Numbered from the stretch's first letter, positions 45,679 to 59,154 are shown. The stretch: 64,000 nucleotides of DNA from Roseobacter sp. HKCCD6576-2 (GCF_013179285.1 NZ_WVNW01000001.1:620001-684000), one strand, 5' to 3'. Made by a program: numbers and translations. The notes: generated from the sequence alone by a model not told the origin.

Positions 45679-46872
45679 ATGAACATTCATGAATACCAGG
45701 CGAAGGCATTGCTTCGCGACTACGGCGCCCCGGTCAGTGATGGCCGCGTGGTTTTGAAAGCGGAAGATGCCAAGACGGCAGCGGGTGAAATGGATGGCCC
45801 GCTTTGGGTCGTGAAGGCGCAGATTCACGCCGGTGGTCGCGGCAAAGGCTCTTTCAAAGAGGCTGACGCCGGTGAGAAGGGTGGCGTGCGCCTGGCCAAA
45901 TCGGTCGAAGAAGCCGCCGAAGAAGCCAAAAAGATGCTGGGCCGCACCCTGGTGACCCATCAGACTGGTCCCGCAGGCAAGCAGGTCAACCGGATCTATA
46001 TCGAAGATGGCTCCGGCATCGAGACCGAGATGTATCTGGCCCTCCTCGTTGACCGGCAGACCTCGCGGATCTCATTCGTCTGTTCCACCGAGGGCGGCAT
46101 GGACATCGAAGAGGTTGCTGCCGCCACGCCCGAGAAGATCCTGTCCTTCAGCGTTGACCCCGCCACTGGGTATCAAGGCTTCCACGGTCGCCGCGTCGCC
46201 TTTGCGCTCGGCCTCGAAGGTCAGCAGGTCAAGCAATGCGTGCGCCTGATGGGCCTGCTTTACCAAGCCTTCACTGAGAAGGACATGGAGATGCTGGAGA
46301 TCAACCCGCTGATCGTGACCGATGGCGGCGATCTGAAAGTGCTCGATGCCAAAGTCGGCTTCGACGGCAACGCTGTCTACCGCCATGCCGATATCGCGGC
46401 GCTCCGTGACGAGACGGAAGAAGACCCGAAGGAACTGGCCGCGTCGAAATATGACCTGAACTATATCGCCCTCGACGGCGAGATCGGCTGCATGGTGAAC
46501 GGCGCGGGTCTGGCCATGGCAACGATGGATATCATCAAACTCTACGGCTCCGAGCCGGCCAACTTCCTCGATGTTGGCGGTGGTGCAACGAAGGAGAAAG
46601 TCACCGAGGCCTTCAAGATCATTACCAGCGATCCGCAGGTGAAGGGCATTCTGGTCAACATCTTCGGCGGCATCATGCGCTGCGATATCATCGCGGAAGG
46701 CGTCATCGCGGCGGTGAAGGAAGTCGGGCTTGAGGTTCCACTTGTTGTCCGTCTTGAAGGCACGAATGTGGAAAAGGGCAAGGAGATCATCAAATCGTCC
46801 GGCCTCAACGTGATCGCGGCCGATGACTTGAAAGACGGCGCTGAAAAGATCGTGGCGGCGGTGAAGGGGTAA
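45679..46872 (+). CDS. sucC: Succinyl-CoA ligase (ADP-forming) beta subunit
   Basis: With SucD, makes succinate and ATP (or GTP) from succinyl-CoA. The 397-residue ATP-grasp protein has [76 protein letters not shown] and [18 protein letters not shown], all diagnostic. It leads the suc operon behind the tandem TGTGATCACA sites. In most alphaproteobacteria sucD follows directly; here a 1.6-kb insert intervenes. Confidence 0.98.
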   Translation: MNIHEYQAKALLRDYGAPVSDGRVVLKAEDAKTAAGEMDGPLWVVKAQIHAGGRGKGSFKEADAGEKGGVRLAKSVEEAAEEAKKMLGRTLVTHQTGPAGKQVNRIYIEDGSGIETEMYLALLVDRQTSRISFVCSTEGGMDIEEVAAATPEKILSFSVDPATGYQGFHGRRVAFALGLEGQQVKQCVRLMGLLYQAFTEKDMEMLEINPLIVTDGGDLKVLDAKVGFDGNAVYRHADIAALRDETEEDPKELAASKYDLNYIALDGEIGCMVNGAGLAMATMDIIKLYGSEPANFLDVGGGATKEKVTEAFKIITSDPQVKGILVNIFGGIMRCDIIAEGVIAAVKEVGLEVPLVVRLEGTNVEKGKEIIKSSGLNVIAADDLKDGAEKIVAAVKG

Positions 46873-46880
46873 GAACTCTG

Positions 46881-47501
46881 ATGCGCCTATTAGCTATTTC
46901 TCTTGTGTCATCTCTGCTGCTGTCGGCCTGTGTTGAAACACAAACTGACTCTGCTACTAGCCGCGCCGCACCTGATGTAAACCGGGCCGTTAGCGGTTTT
47001 CTAGAAGGTTGTATTTCGGGCAACTTCTCTCAGACCGCTGTTCGAGCGGCCTTCGAACGGAATGGAGTTGCATTCGGTCGCCCGCTTTTCGTTAGAGAGG
47101 GTTCACTTCCAGCGGGCGAACTCCGGGTTCGGACGGGCGGCCAACCAGATAGGCCTGGAACAGGCCCTTTTCCTTTCCTGAGATCATGTTCCGTCTGGCT
47201 CCACGGTCTCTGGGCCGCGCCGACGAGTACGACGATACAAGCTTATCTTGAAGAAGCAGGATTTCAGTATGCCGCCCCGCTCTCTGACAACGACTACATC
47301 AGGCATAATGCAACTCGGTTCAGTTTGGCCGAAATGACCGGAATCTATACGCGCAACAATCGCACATATCTTGTCGCAGTTGCACAGTCTTCGCAGAATC
47401 CTGGTCGTCGTCTTGGGCGCATCACGGACCTCAACTTTGCTGAAAGCCAGCTATCTGTGGACGAACTCTTATTGGTGATGCGAACCCATGGGCAAATCTA
47501 G
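46881..47501 (+). CDS. Lipoprotein of unknown function between sucC and sucD
   Basis: A 206-residue lipoprotein: [17 protein letters not shown] has a lipobox (LSAC, lipidated Cys17). The mature part contains [23 protein letters not shown] and [28 protein letters not shown], which suggests an alpha/beta fold of unknown type. It begins 8 nt after sucC. Its codons are visibly less GC-biased than sucC (many TT and TA wobble positions), in keeping with acquisition. No function assigned. Confidence 0.7.
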   Translation: MRLLAISLVSSLLLSACVETQTDSATSRAAPDVNRAVSGFLEGCISGNFSQTAVRAAFERNGVAFGRPLFVREGSLPAGELRVRTGGQPDRPGTGPFPFLRSCSVWLHGLWAAPTSTTIQAYLEEAGFQYAAPLSDNDYIRHNATRFSLAEMTGIYTRNNRTYLVAVAQSSQNPGRRLGRITDLNFAESQLSVDELLLVMRTHGQI

Positions 47502-47513
47502 GAGACTCCAAAC

Positions 47514-47756
47514 ATGGCCGTCCTCGTAGACGAAAACACTAAAGTCATCTCTAATGGACTCACCGGCTTGCAGGGCACGTTCCATTCCGAACAGGCCATC
47601 GCTTATGGCTCCAAGATGATTGGTGGGGCCATTCCCTGCGAAGATGGCATGATCTATCTGGACCCGCAGGTGTTCGAATTGGTCCATCAGACCAAGGTAA
47701 AAATCGGTGAAGACACACCGATGACTACTGTGGCCGCGCTGGGCGAAGGATTCTAG
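47514..47756 (+). pseudogene. Truncated, diverged copy of the sucD 5' end
   Basis: The 80-codon frame begins with the same 12 residues as SucD ([12 protein letters not shown]) and matches it at about 42 of the first 62 positions, including [12 protein letters not shown]. After VFELVHQTKVK it loses resemblance and stops. Full SucD has 293 residues, so CoA-ligase activity is impossible. AGGAG is kept upstream, so it may still be translated. DNA identity over the first 100 bp is high, which points to a partial duplication followed by divergence. It is separated from intact sucD by a methyltransferase gene. Confidence 0.85.
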
Positions 47757-47760
47757 GCCG

Positions 47761-48459
47761 ATGCGGGAGAGCCTCAAAGCAGTTTTCGAGGAGATGGACT
47801 GGTCGAATGGAGGTGCATCGCCCCGGTCGGGCGCTGGCTCCTCGCTCGATAGTACGGCTGAAATCCGGGCAGCTTTGCCAGGTCTCTTTGAGCGGCATGA
47901 CGTCAAGAGCTTTCTTGATGCACCTTGCGGCGATTGGCATTGGATGTCGCATGTGGATCTGACCGGTATCGACTATATCGGATTCGATATCGCGACCTCT
48001 CTGATCGAAGCGAACCGGGCCGCGCATACCCGCAAGGGCGTACAGTTTGACGTGGCCGATGTCACATCTGACCCTCTCCCGAAGGTCGATATGATGATGT
48101 GCCGCGACTGCCTGTTTCATCTGAAATTTTGGCTTAGATGGGAGTTTTTCAAAGGCTTTCTCGCGTCAGGCACGCCATTGCTGCTGACAACTTTTCACCA
48201 CATCGCGGAGAACAAGCCGCTGCGCAACAATGGGCGGTTCCGCAAGTTTGACCCCACCTTGCCGCCGTTCAACTTCGCCCCCCCGATCGAGGTCGTGCAC
48301 GAGACTGTTGTCCGTGACGAAGACGGAAGAACACAGCTTGTTGCAGGGCAGGGTGGGCAGCGCTCAATGGGTCTTTGGACCCGCGAACAGGTCGCGGACG
48401 CCGTTGCGCGACATGAGAACTCCAAAAACGAACCCGGCGCTTCAGCGCAAAAGACATGA
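47761..48459 (+). CDS. Class I SAM-dependent methyltransferase
   Basis: A 232-residue protein with SAM motif I as [17 protein letters not shown] near 50-66, [18 protein letters not shown] for motif II, and [20 protein letters not shown] for motifs III and IV. The fold is a Rossmann methyltransferase of an uncharacterised group; the substrate is unknown. It begins 4 nt after the sucD fragment and ends 7 nt before sucD, so it is expressed with the TCA genes. Confidence 0.85.
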   Translation: MRESLKAVFEEMDWSNGGASPRSGAGSSLDSTAEIRAALPGLFERHDVKSFLDAPCGDWHWMSHVDLTGIDYIGFDIATSLIEANRAAHTRKGVQFDVADVTSDPLPKVDMMMCRDCLFHLKFWLRWEFFKGFLASGTPLLLTTFHHIAENKPLRNNGRFRKFDPTLPPFNFAPPIEVVHETVVRDEDGRTQLVAGQGGQRSMGLWTREQVADAVARHENSKNEPGASAQKT

Positions 48460-48466
48460 GGGAAGA

Positions 48467-49348
48467 ATGGCCGTACTCGTAGACGAAAACACCAAAGTGA
48501 TCTGTCAGGGCTTTACCGGCTCGCAGGGCACATTCCACTCCGAACAGGCCATCGCCTATGGCACCAAGATGGTCGGTGGCGTCACCCCTGGCAAAGGCGG
48601 CATGACCCATCTGGACCTGCCAGTCTTCAACTCGGTGCATGAGGCGAAAGCTGTGACCGAGGCGAACGCCTCGGTGATCTATGTGCCGCCGCCCTTCGCT
48701 GCTGACTCGATCCTGGAAGCCATTGATGCGGAGATGGAGCTGATCTGCTGCATCACCGAGGGCATCCCGGTGCTCGACATGATGAAGGTGAAGCGCGCGC
48801 TCGAAGGGTCGTCTTCGATCCTGATCGGCCCGAACTGCCCAGGCATCATCACACCCGACGCCTGCAAAATCGGCATTATGCCCGGCCATATCCACAAGCG
48901 CGGGTCGGTCGGCGTTGTGTCGCGCTCCGGCACTCTGACCTATGAGGCCGTGAAGCAGACCACCGATGTGGGTCTGGGTCAGTCGACCTGCGTCGGCATC
49001 GGCGGTGACCCGATCAAGGGCACCGAACATATCGACGTGCTGGAATGGTTCCTGGCTGATGATGAGACCGAAAGCATCATCATGATCGGCGAAATCGGCG
49101 GATCGGCCGAGGAAGAGGCCGCACAGTTCCTCGCTGATGAGAAGAAGAAAGGCCGTTGGAAACCGACTGCTGGCTTCATCGCGGGCCGCACGGCACCTCC
49201 GGGCCGCCGGATGGGCCATGCGGGCGCAATTGTTGCCGGCGGCAAAGGTGGCGCCGAGGACAAGATCGAAGCGATGCAAAGTGCGGGCATCGTGGTTGCC
49301 GAAAGCCCGGCGGGGCTGGGCGAGGCAGTGCTGAAGGCGATTGGCTGA
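48467..49348 (+). CDS. sucD: Succinyl-CoA ligase (ADP-forming) alpha subunit
   Basis: The 293-residue CoA-binding subunit. [18 protein letters not shown] binds Co[16 protein letters not shown] and [21 protein letters not shown] are conserved, and the phosphorylated catalytic His is His251 in [11 protein letters not shown] start at 48467 ([11 protein letters not shown]) by family alignment. GAGGGAAG lies directly upstream. The upstream partial copy at 47514 shares this start sequence. Confidence 0.98.
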   Translation: MAVLVDENTKVICQGFTGSQGTFHSEQAIAYGTKMVGGVTPGKGGMTHLDLPVFNSVHEAKAVTEANASVIYVPPPFAADSILEAIDAEMELICCITEGIPVLDMMKVKRALEGSSSILIGPNCPGIITPDACKIGIMPGHIHKRGSVGVVSRSGTLTYEAVKQTTDVGLGQSTCVGIGGDPIKGTEHIDVLEWFLADDETESIIMIGEIGGSAEEEAAQFLADEKKKGRWKPTAGFIAGRTAPPGRRMGHAGAIVAGGKGGAEDKIEAMQSAGIVVAESPAGLGEAVLKAIG

Positions 49349-49372
49349 GTTACTGCTCTTGGCCTTAGGGAG

Positions 49373-50038
49373 ATGACGTTGAAGATTGCGACATGTGCAA
49401 AGGGATGCAGCCCGGCTGTGACATCTGTCACAGATCAGATGCTGCTTTCCGCCGCCGTCGCGATCTTCGCGGTGGTGGCGCTTGCGGCTCCCTCGCGCGC
49501 CGAGGCGGGGTTCGTCGCATCCCTAGAACTGTGCCTCGATAACACGCTGACGCTTGAGGCGCGCGGGCTTGCCTTTGAGACTGCTGGGTGGAGCCGCTCA
49601 GAGAGCCAAGAGACCGCGGACGACGTGCTGGCCCACGCGCTTTTGATCTCCGGACTCGACCCTCTTCAGCCGGAGAGTTGGGCCGAGGGTCAGGAGCGCG
49701 CCAACAACGTTGCCGCGCGTTTGCGCGAAGGTCGAGGGTATGACGAAGTACAGTTGTTTCTGTCCGATACCCATGCCGTGGTTGTCGAGCCGACGCGGAC
49801 GGGCCTGCACACCTGTCTCTATGTCGGACCGCCGCAAGACCTGAGCGATGCCGCGGCAACGATCGACACGCGCTTGCCGGTGCGGCGCATTGGTGCGCGG
49901 CTTCAGGTGCAAGGCCGCCCGCCTGCGGCGCAGCTCACGGCCTATTCATTGGACGCCGAGGCCTTGAGTCGTTTCCCTGTCATGCTCACCTACGGCACGA
50001 CCATGACGATCTCGCTTGACCGTAGAGGGACGCAATGA
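49373..50038 (+). CDS. Secreted hypothetical protein between sucD and sucA
   Basis: About 221 residues with an internal hydrophobic segment MLLSAAVAIFAVVALAAPSRAEA near 23-45, which would be a signal peptide if the protein starts later (TTG at 49379 or ATG at 49439). The mature part has LCLDNTLTLEARGLAFETAGW, NVAARLREGRGYDEVQLF, THAVVVEPTRTGLHTCLYVG and FPVMLTYGTTMTISL. Two cysteines could form a disulfide. Unknown family; operonic with suc genes. Confidence 0.65.
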   Translation: MTLKIATCAKGCSPAVTSVTDQMLLSAAVAIFAVVALAAPSRAEAGFVASLELCLDNTLTLEARGLAFETAGWSRSESQETADDVLAHALLISGLDPLQPESWAEGQERANNVAARLREGRGYDEVQLFLSDTHAVVVEPTRTGLHTCLYVGPPQDLSDAAATIDTRLPVRRIGARLQVQGRPPAAQLTAYSLDAEALSRFPVMLTYGTTMTISLDRRGTQ

Positions 50039-50084
50039 TGCCCCCAAAGGCTGCTGCAAATTCACTTCCGGGAGGACTTGACCC

Positions 50085-53048
<2,964 letters not shown>

Positions 53049-53051
53049 GCG

Positions 53052-54545
53052 ATGTCCGTAGAAGTGCGTGTCCCAACCCTGGGCGAAAGCGTGACCGAGG
53101 CGACGGTGGCCACCTGGTTCAAGAAGCCGGGCGAAGCTGTGGCCGTCGATGAAATGCTCTGCGAGTTGGAAACCGATAAGGTGACGGTGGAAGTGCCATC
53201 GCCCGCCGCAGGAACACTGGCCGAGATCGTCGCGGCGGAAGGGGAGACGGTTGGCGTCGACGCTTTGCTTGCAACGCTCAGTGAAGGAGAAGGGGCCGCC
53301 CCTGCACCTGCCCCGAAAGCGGCCGCTGCTGAAGCGCCGGCGGCCAAGGGGGGCGAGAGCGTTGATGTGATGGTGCCGACGCTTGGGGAAAGTGTGACCG
53401 AAGCGACCGTTTCGACTTGGTTCAAGGCGGTTGGCGACAGCGTGGCGCAGGATGAGATGCTCTGCGAATTGGAGACTGACAAGGTTTCAGTCGAGGTGCC
53501 CGCCCCGGCCTCCGGGACTTTGACGGAGATCCTGGCAGCCGAAGGCAGCACGGTGGATGCAAGCGCAAAACTGGCGGTGATTGGTGGTGCCGGCGCGGTG
53601 GTCGCTGCACCCGCCGCCGCGCCAGCAGCGGCCCCTGTGGCCAGCAGTGGCAAAGATGTGGAAGACGCGCCTTCGGCCAAGAAGATGATGGCCGAGACCG
53701 GCGTCAGCGCCGATCAAGTCCAAGGGTCGGGTCGCGATGGGCGCATCATGAAGGAAGATGTTCTGAAAGCCGTGAGCGCGGCGGCAGCCCCGGCGCCTGC
53801 GGCGACCGCGCCCGCCCCGCGTGCCCCGGTCCCCGCCGACGATGCCGCGCGTGAGGAGCGGGTCAAGATGACTCGTCTGCGCCAAACCATCGCTAAACGT
53901 CTGAAAGACAGCCAGAATACGGCCGCGATGCTGACCACCTATAACGAGGTGGACATGACCGAGGTCATGGCGCTGCGCAGTCAGTACAAGGATGAGTTTG
54001 AGAAGAAACACGGGGTTCGCCTGGGCTTCATGTCCTTCTTCACCAAGGCTTGCTGCCACGCGCTGAAAGAGGTGCCCGAGGTGAATGCGGAGATCGACGG
54101 CACCGATATCGTCTATAAGAACTTCGTGCATATGGGCGTCGCCGCCGGGACGCCTACGGGGCTCGTCGTGCCGGTGATCCGCGATGCGGACAGTATGTCC
54201 TTCGCCGATATCGAGAAGGCGATTGCCGAGAAGGGGCGTCGCGCTCGCGACGGCAAACTGTCCATGGCGGAGATGCAGGGCGGCACCTTCACGCTCTCCA
54301 ATGGCGGCGTTTATGGCTCGCTGATGTCCTCGCCGATCCTGAACCCGCCGCAATCGGGCATTCTAGGGATGCACAAGATCCAGGACCGCCCGATGGCGAT
54401 CAATGGTGAGGTGGTGATCCGCCCGATGATGTATCTGGCGCTATCCTACGACCATCGGATCGTCGACGGCAAAGGTGCCGTGACCTTCCTGGTGCGCGTG
54501 AAAGAGGCGCTGGAAGATCCACGGCGGTTGTTGATGGATTTGTGA
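53052..54545 (+). CDS. sucB: Dihydrolipoamide succinyltransferase (E2) with two lipoyl domains
   Basis: The 497-residue core of the 2-oxoglutarate dehydrogenase complex. Two near-identical lipoyl domains (residues 1-77, lipoyl-Lys43, and 103-178, Lys144, both in ELETDKV) are joined by Ala/Pro linkers. The E3-binding domain is around 205-245 ([27 protein letters not shown]). The catalytic domain ends with [13 protein letters not shown] (His468, Asp472). Most E2o proteins have a single lipoyl domain; a second one is known in some alphaproteobacteria and in pyruvate dehydrogenase E2. Confidence 0.97.
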   Translation: MSVEVRVPTLGESVTEATVATWFKKPGEAVAVDEMLCELETDKVTVEVPSPAAGTLAEIVAAEGETVGVDALLATLSEGEGAAPAPAPKAAAAEAPAAKGGESVDVMVPTLGESVTEATVSTWFKAVGDSVAQDEMLCELETDKVSVEVPAPASGTLTEILAAEGSTVDASAKLAVIGGAGAVVAAPAAAPAAAPVASSGKDVEDAPSAKKMMAETGVSADQVQGSGRDGRIMKEDVLKAVSAAAAPAPAATAPAPRAPVPADDAAREERVKMTRLRQTIAKRLKDSQNTAAMLTTYNEVDMTEVMALRSQYKDEFEKKHGVRLGFMSFFTKACCHALKEVPEVNAEIDGTDIVYKNFVHMGVAAGTPTGLVVPVIRDADSMSFADIEKAIAEKGRRARDGKLSMAEMQGGTFTLSNGGVYGSLMSSPILNPPQSGILGMHKIQDRPMAINGEVVIRPMMYLALSYDHRIVDGKGAVTFLVRVKEALEDPRRLLMDL

Positions 54546-54552
54546 GGTTACT

Positions 54553-54972
54553 ATGGATCTGGTTGCCGGTCTGACCGCGGCAAAGCTAGCATTCGACCTC
54601 GCGAAGGATCTTCGTGACATCGACAAATCCGTCGATGAAGCAGCATTCAAGCTTAAACTAGCGGAACTAACGACAGCGCTCGCTGATGCCCAGGTCGTAT
54701 TGGCTGGCGCGAGGACCGAGCAACTGGAGATGGAAGCTCGGATACAAAATCTGGAGGGTGAGCTTGATGAGGCGAAAAACGGTGAAATCTGCCCGAGATG
54801 TCGTGTAGGGCGTCTCATGCTGGTTGAGGCAAGACCCGAACCTCGGCTTGGTCTTAAGGACTTCGGAGTCGAAACTTGGCGATTGCAGTGCAGCCAAGAC
54901 GAGTGTGAATTCGTCCAAACAAAAAAACATGATCCGCACGGCGTATTGCCGAAGATTGCTGCAAAGAGATGA
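54553..54972 (+). CDS. Coiled-coil and zinc-ribbon hypothetical protein
   Basis: A 139-residue protein. Residues 1-75 are helical and coiled-coil (LAFDLAKDLRDIDKSVDEAAFKLKLAELTTAL; LEGELDEAKNGE). The C-terminal part has CPRCRVGRL and, 30 residues later, CSQDECEF, a CxxC...CxxxxC pair that would bind one zinc. This layout is often seen in phage or mobile-element proteins. The codon bias is less GC-rich than in sucB and lpd. It lies 7 nt after sucB and overlaps the MAPEG gene (ATGA). Confidence 0.7.
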   Translation: MDLVAGLTAAKLAFDLAKDLRDIDKSVDEAAFKLKLAELTTALADAQVVLAGARTEQLEMEARIQNLEGELDEAKNGEICPRCRVGRLMLVEARPEPRLGLKDFGVETWRLQCSQDECEFVQTKKHDPHGVLPKIAAKR

Positions 54973-55391
54973 CCCCCGAACTCACAGCCCTTGCCCTGGC
55001 GCTCCTCCTGCAAGCGGTTCAATTCTGCCTGATGGCGATTCCGGCAAACCGGGAGCTGGGCGCGGGCAAGACCGTAAGCCCGCGCGACCGGGAGCGGTTG
55101 GGCGGGTCTCTGGAAGATCAGCTCTCGACCCGCGCCGCGCGGCTCTACCGGGCACTGAACAATCATTTCGAGGGGTTGATCCTCTTCACCATCGCCGTGG
55201 TCGTGGTGGAGTTCTCAGACAGCAACTCAACTTTCACCGCCGCTTGCGCCTGGGCCTATCTCGGCGCCCGCGTGCTTTATATCCCGGCCTATGCGTTCGG
55301 CTGGTCGCCCTGGCGCAGCGCAATCTGGTTCGTCGGCTTCGGGGCCACCATTGCCATGACGCTCGCCGCCCTGTTGGGAGGCATGGCATGA
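54969..55391 (+). CDS. MAPEG family membrane protein
   Basis: A 140-residue protein with four transmembrane helices matching the MAPEG family (membrane-associated proteins in eicosanoid and glutathione metabolism). [45 protein letters not shown] and [28 protein letters not shown] are typical. Bacterial members are of unknown or glutathione-transferase-like role. It lies within the suc-lpd cluster, 85 nt before lpd. Confidence 0.88.
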   Translation: MTPELTALALALLLQAVQFCLMAIPANRELGAGKTVSPRDRERLGGSLEDQLSTRAARLYRALNNHFEGLILFTIAVVVVEFSDSNSTFTAACAWAYLGARVLYIPAYAFGWSPWRSAIWFVGFGATIAMTLAALLGGMA

Positions 55392-55476
55392 GCCAAAACA
55401 GACATCGCGCGGATATTTCGGATATACACGGGAGATATCCCGGTTCGACCGTGCCCCATTTCGACGAGGAGACCCC

Positions 55477-56865
55477 ATGTCCAGCTATGACGTCATCGTA
55501 ATCGGCTCCGGCCCCGGCGGCTATGTCTGCGCCATCCGTTGCGCGCAATTGGGGCTGAAGACGGCCTGTGTCGAAGGGCGCGAGACCTTGGGCGGCACCT
55601 GCCTGAATATCGGCTGTATCCCGTCAAAGGCGCTGCTCCATGCGAGCCACCAGTTGCACGAGGCGGAACATAACTTCGCCAAGATGGGCCTGAAGGGCAA
55701 AGCGCCGTCCGTCGATTGGAAACAGATGCAGGCCTATAAGGATGACGTAATTGGTCAGAACACCAAGGGCATCGAATTTCTGTTCAAAAAGAACAAGATC
55801 GACTGGCTGAAAGGGTGGGGCTCGATCCCCGAAGCAGGCAAGGTCAAAGTCGGGGATGAGGTTCACGAGGCCAAGCACATCATCATTGCCTCCGGGTCCG
55901 AGCCAAGCGCGTTGCCGAATGTGCCCGTCGACGAAAAAGTTGTCGTCACCTCCGAGGGCGCGCTGAGCCTCGGCAAGGTGCCGAAGAAGATGGTGGTTAT
56001 TGGAGCTGGTGTTATCGGGCTGGAATTGGGATCGGTCTATGCTCGGCTTGGTTCCGAGGTGTCGGTGATCGAGTTCCTCGACCATATCACCCCCGGCATG
56101 GATGCGGAGGTGTCCAAGACCTTCCAGAGAATCCTGAAGAAACAAGGGATGACCTTTACCATGGGCGCCGCCGTTCAGAAGGTGGAGGCGACCAAAACCA
56201 AGGCAAAGGTCACTTATCAACTCCGCAAAGACGAAAGCGAGCATGTGGTCGACGCCGATGTCGTGCTCGTTGCCACGGGCCGTAAGCCCTATACCGATGG
56301 TCTGGGTCTAGAGGCGCTTGGCGTTGAGATGAGCGAGCGTGGGCAGATCAAAACCGATGCCCATTGGGCAACGAATATCAAAGGCATTTACGCGATTGGC
56401 GATGCCATTGATGGCCCGATGTTAGCACATAAGGCTGAAGATGAAGGCATGGCCGTGGCCGAAGTTGTTGCGGGCAAGCATGGCCATGTGAATTACAGTG
56501 TTATCCCGGGCGTGATCTATACCCACCCCGAAGTGTCGAATGTGGGGGAGACCGAAGAGACGCTGAAGGCGGCCGGGCGCGCCTATAAGGTCGGCAAGTT
56601 TAGCTTCATGGGCAATGGCCGCGCGAAGGCGAATTTTGCCGGGGACGGGTTCGTAAAGATCCTTGCCGACAAAGATACCGACCGGATCTTGGGCGCGCAT
56701 ATCATCGGCCCGATGGCCGGCGATTTGATCCACGAGATCTGCGTCGCAATGGAGTTTGGCGCATCAGCTCAGGACCTAGCGATGACATGTCATGCGCATC
56801 CGACCTATTCGGAGGCGGTGCGCGAAGCGGCTCTGGCCTGCGGTGACGGCGCGATCCATGCCTGA
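55477..56865 (+). CDS. lpd: Dihydrolipoamide dehydrogenase (E3)
   Basis: The 462-residue flavoprotein that reoxidises lipoyl groups of the 2-oxoglutarate dehydrogenase complex. FAD motif [11 protein letters not shown], redox disulfide Cys42/Cys47 in [16 protein letters not shown] motif [43 protein letters not shown] and the C-terminal catalytic His-Glu in [20 protein letters not shown] lies 7 nt before the ATG. It is the last enzyme gene of the suc cluster. Confidence 0.98.
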   Translation: MSSYDVIVIGSGPGGYVCAIRCAQLGLKTACVEGRETLGGTCLNIGCIPSKALLHASHQLHEAEHNFAKMGLKGKAPSVDWKQMQAYKDDVIGQNTKGIEFLFKKNKIDWLKGWGSIPEAGKVKVGDEVHEAKHIIIASGSEPSALPNVPVDEKVVVTSEGALSLGKVPKKMVVIGAGVIGLELGSVYARLGSEVSVIEFLDHITPGMDAEVSKTFQRILKKQGMTFTMGAAVQKVEATKTKAKVTYQLRKDESEHVVDADVVLVATGRKPYTDGLGLEALGVEMSERGQIKTDAHWATNIKGIYAIGDAIDGPMLAHKAEDEGMAVAEVVAGKHGHVNYSVIPGVIYTHPEVSNVGETEETLKAAGRAYKVGKFSFMGNGRAKANFAGDGFVKILADKDTDRILGAHIIGPMAGDLIHEICVAMEFGASAQDLAMTCHAHPTYSEAVREAALACGDGAIHA

Positions 56866-57193
56866 CATCCAGTTGCGCGTCATCAAAGCGTGGCGCGCAA
56901 CTTATGACCCGGCGCTGAAAGTGACACCGGGCGAAGTCATTGCACTTGGCCGACAGGACGACGCGTATCCGGGCTGGCAATGGGTGGTCAACAAGAGCGG
57001 TTTGGGCGGTTGGGTGCCGATTGAGATTCTTGATGGAGTTCGCGTAGCCGCAGATTTCGATACAGCGGAATTGACGGTGTCTGAAGGAGAGGCAGTAACC
57101 GGGTTGTCTGAGCGGGTCGGCTGGATTTGGTGCCAGAAACTGACCAGAGAGGCGGGCTGGGTTCCCGCCGCCCATCTTGCCCAGATTCGATGA
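56858..57193 (+). CDS. SH3-like domain protein behind lpd
   Basis: A 111-residue protein starting [16 protein letters not shown], overlapping the end of lpd by 8 nt. [19 protein letters not shown] and [19 protein letters not shown] are two copies of the SH3b-type WxxV...GWVP pattern, so it has two small beta barrels. This type is common as a cytosolic ligand-binding module of unknown role. The overlap indicates translation coupled to lpd. Confidence 0.75.
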   Translation: MPDIQLRVIKAWRATYDPALKVTPGEVIALGRQDDAYPGWQWVVNKSGLGGWVPIEILDGVRVAADFDTAELTVSEGEAVTGLSERVGWIWCQKLTREAGWVPAAHLAQIR

Positions 57194-57200
57194 TAAACGT

Positions 57201-57220
57201 GGCCGAAAGACTATTCGGCC
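57201..57220. terminator. Hairpin between convergent suc-lpd operon and desaturase gene
   Basis: GGCCGAA-AGACTA-TTCGGCC has perfect 7-nt arms 8 nt after the stop of the SH3-like gene, with CTTTTT 12 nt further on. The loop holds the TAG stop codon of the minus-strand desaturase gene (57211-57213), so it may serve both directions. Confidence 0.6.
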
Positions 57221-58284
57221 GGAAGCTCTGGCTTTTTAACTTGATGGAACTCGGGCAAATCTGCCTCTGTCTTCGGGCGGGTTGGTCTTCGAAACAGCCG
57301 ATAGGCGTCGCGAAAAGGTACCCAATACAGGCGAAGGCAAGACGAAAGATCTTTTGCATCTTCGTCAATCCCAAACACGACATCTCGATTGTCTTCTGGC
57401 ATATGATAGGTTCTGAAAATCACATCCCAAACCGGGAACATGAAGGCGAAGTTCTTGTCGATATGATCTGGATGACAGCTGTGGTGCACATGGTGATGAG
57501 CAGGCGACGGGAACACCATCGACCAGACTCCTGGCCAGCGTAGCCAGACGTGGGAATGCCTCAGGTTATATGCCGTGAAATTGAAGAGGAACATCAGAAC
57601 CGGGAGGCCCAACAGGCTGGGCATATTGGGCACGTATCCAAGAAATCGCAATGCGACGCCGTGGACAAATCCATAACCCAACCCAATTATTAGACCATAT
57701 CCGAAGTTGTCGATTGGATGTTCGCGGAAGTTTGAGATTGGATGCATCACCTCAGCACTGTGATGGACTTTATGGAACTGCCAAAGCAATGGCACTTTGT
57801 GCTGGATGTAGTGGACGGCCCAACCGATGAAGTCGACGACGAGCAATACGGCAAACATGTAGAGCGCCGAGGTCAGGAGCCCTGCTGCGGCACCGGCATT
57901 TGCGTAGTGGATCAGGTCGGCGAATGGAACACCGCCAGAGCCGAACCGAAACCCGGCGGCCAAAGCCCAGGTCCCGACACCGAAGAGCAAGAAATACGAC
58001 ACCACCTTGTGGAACATCATATAGCGCAAATCCAACCAAGCAGAGGGGTTCTGCCACACGCGCCGGGGAAAGAGAAATTGCAGAAAGGACCCACTGGCAT
58101 CCTGTAAATCTTGGGCAGTGTTGTCGGCGCCACGAGATTTGATCGCGCGATAGACAAACCAGGCGAACGCTACAGATGAGACGATATAAAGCACGTAAAT
58201 TCTGTTTTCAGGATCGAATGGAAACAGAAGGACTTCGACCATGCGGTCCAGGATCGTTGCAATAATCTCTTGTAAAAGCTGCAT
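57211..58284 (-). CDS. Sterol desaturase/fatty acid hydroxylase family protein
   Basis: A 357-residue integral membrane di-iron protein. Several helices precede the histidine clusters HYIQHKVPLLWQFHKVHHSAEVMHPISNFREHP and, later, HSHVWLRWPGVWSMVFPSPAHHHVHHSCHPDHIDKNFAF. These are the eight or more His of the family hydroxylase/desaturase site. YVPFRDAYRLF closes the C-terminus. It would hydroxylate or desaturate a membrane lipid or carotenoid-like substrate; which one is unknown. The 208 nt upstream to the GntR gene show nothing I can name. Confidence 0.88.
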   Translation of the reverse strand: MQLLQEIIATILDRMVEVLLFPFDPENRIYVLYIVSSVAFAWFVYRAIKSRGADNTAQDLQDASGSFLQFLFPRRVWQNPSAWLDLRYMMFHKVVSYFLLFGVGTWALAAGFRFGSGGVPFADLIHYANAGAAAGLLTSALYMFAVLLVVDFIGWAVHYIQHKVPLLWQFHKVHHSAEVMHPISNFREHPIDNFGYGLIIGLGYGFVHGVALRFLGYVPNMPSLLGLPVLMFLFNFTAYNLRHSHVWLRWPGVWSMVFPSPAHHHVHHSCHPDHIDKNFAFMFPVWDVIFRTYHMPEDNRDVVFGIDEDAKDLSSCLRLYWVPFRDAYRLFRRPTRPKTEADLPEFHQVKKPELPAE

Positions 58285-58492
58285 CTTTTTGCCTCAGTAC
58301 TGATTGTTGTTCTTGCGTCAGTTACTGAATTTAGGGATTTAGTGCGCCAATCTGGCCAAAATATGTCTGCACTTCAGATGAGACGCGTCAACTCCAGATA
58401 CTGACCTCCGAAGGTCGTTTGGCATAAAGAGGTCAACTCCCAGAGAGCATTAGATAGCCTCATTCCGACACCCCTTCGTTGTTCGGCATGGC

Positions 58493-59146
58493 TTACGCAG
58501 TCAAAAGACGTAAGCCTTGAGTCACATCCGCGCGCACGGCGAGCCGCAATCCCGGCTCATCGCCTGCCTGTAGGGCCGCCAAGATCAGTTTGTGGTGACT
58601 TGGCGCATCGGTTTTCCCCAAGCGTCCATAGAGGGCGCGCATCGTTGGCCCCAATTGCAACCAAACCGTTTCTGCCAGGGCCAGCATCGCGGGGGCTTGG
58701 GCGCGCAGGTACAAGGTGCGGTGAAACTCCAGGTTGCTGCGGATATAGCCCACGGCGTCCCGCTTCGTGATGGATGAGGCGATCGTGCTGTTGATCACCT
58801 CCATCCGTTCGATGAGCGCCATATGGGCGCGCGGCAAGGCGCGAGCGGACAGTTCTGGCTCCAGGAGGGCGCGAATCGCCGCGAGTTCCTCAATTCTCTC
58901 ATTTGAGAGTTCCGGCGTCGAAACCCGGCCCGAAGCGGAGAGAAACAGCGCGCCTTCACTGACCAGTCGCCGGACTGCTTCGCGCGCCGGTGTCATCGAG
59001 ACACCGAACTCTCGGCCCAGGCCGCGCAGGGTCAGGGCCTGGCCGGGGCTTACCTCGCCATGCATGATTTGTGTTCTGAGCGCGCGATAAACCCGATCAT
59101 GGGCCACCGCCGCTCCGGTCTCGGTCGGGCGCGGGTTGGTCAACAT
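58493..59146 (-). CDS. GntR family transcriptional regulator with FCD domain
   Basis: A 217-residue regulator of the FadR (FCD) subfamily. The winged helix spans about 12-80 (VYRALRTQIMHGEVSPGQALTLRGLGREFGVSMTPAREAVRRL). The FCD effector domain follows, with EFHRTLY and SHHKLILAAL as metal-site positions; the usual third His appears replaced (AVRADVTQG), so metal binding may be altered. Its start codon lies 9 nt from a perfect TGTGATCACA palindrome, which suggests autoregulation. The same palindrome occurs in pairs before sdhC and sucC, making this protein the best local candidate for a TCA-cycle regulator. Confidence 0.9.
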   Translation of the reverse strand: MLTNPRPTETGAAVAHDRVYRALRTQIMHGEVSPGQALTLRGLGREFGVSMTPAREAVRRLVSEGALFLSASGRVSTPELSNERIEELAAIRALLEPELSARALPRAHMALIERMEVINSTIASSITKRDAVGYIRSNLEFHRTLYLRAQAPAMLALAETVWLQLGPTMRALYGRLGKTDAPSHHKLILAALQAGDEPGLRLAVRADVTQGLRLLTA

Positions 59147-59154
59147 GAGGCGGA

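Noticed and set aside
48269-49279. 336-codon minus-strand frame opposite the methyltransferase and sucD
   Set aside because: It spans two real genes and their junction; composition is that of a complementary-strand artefact.
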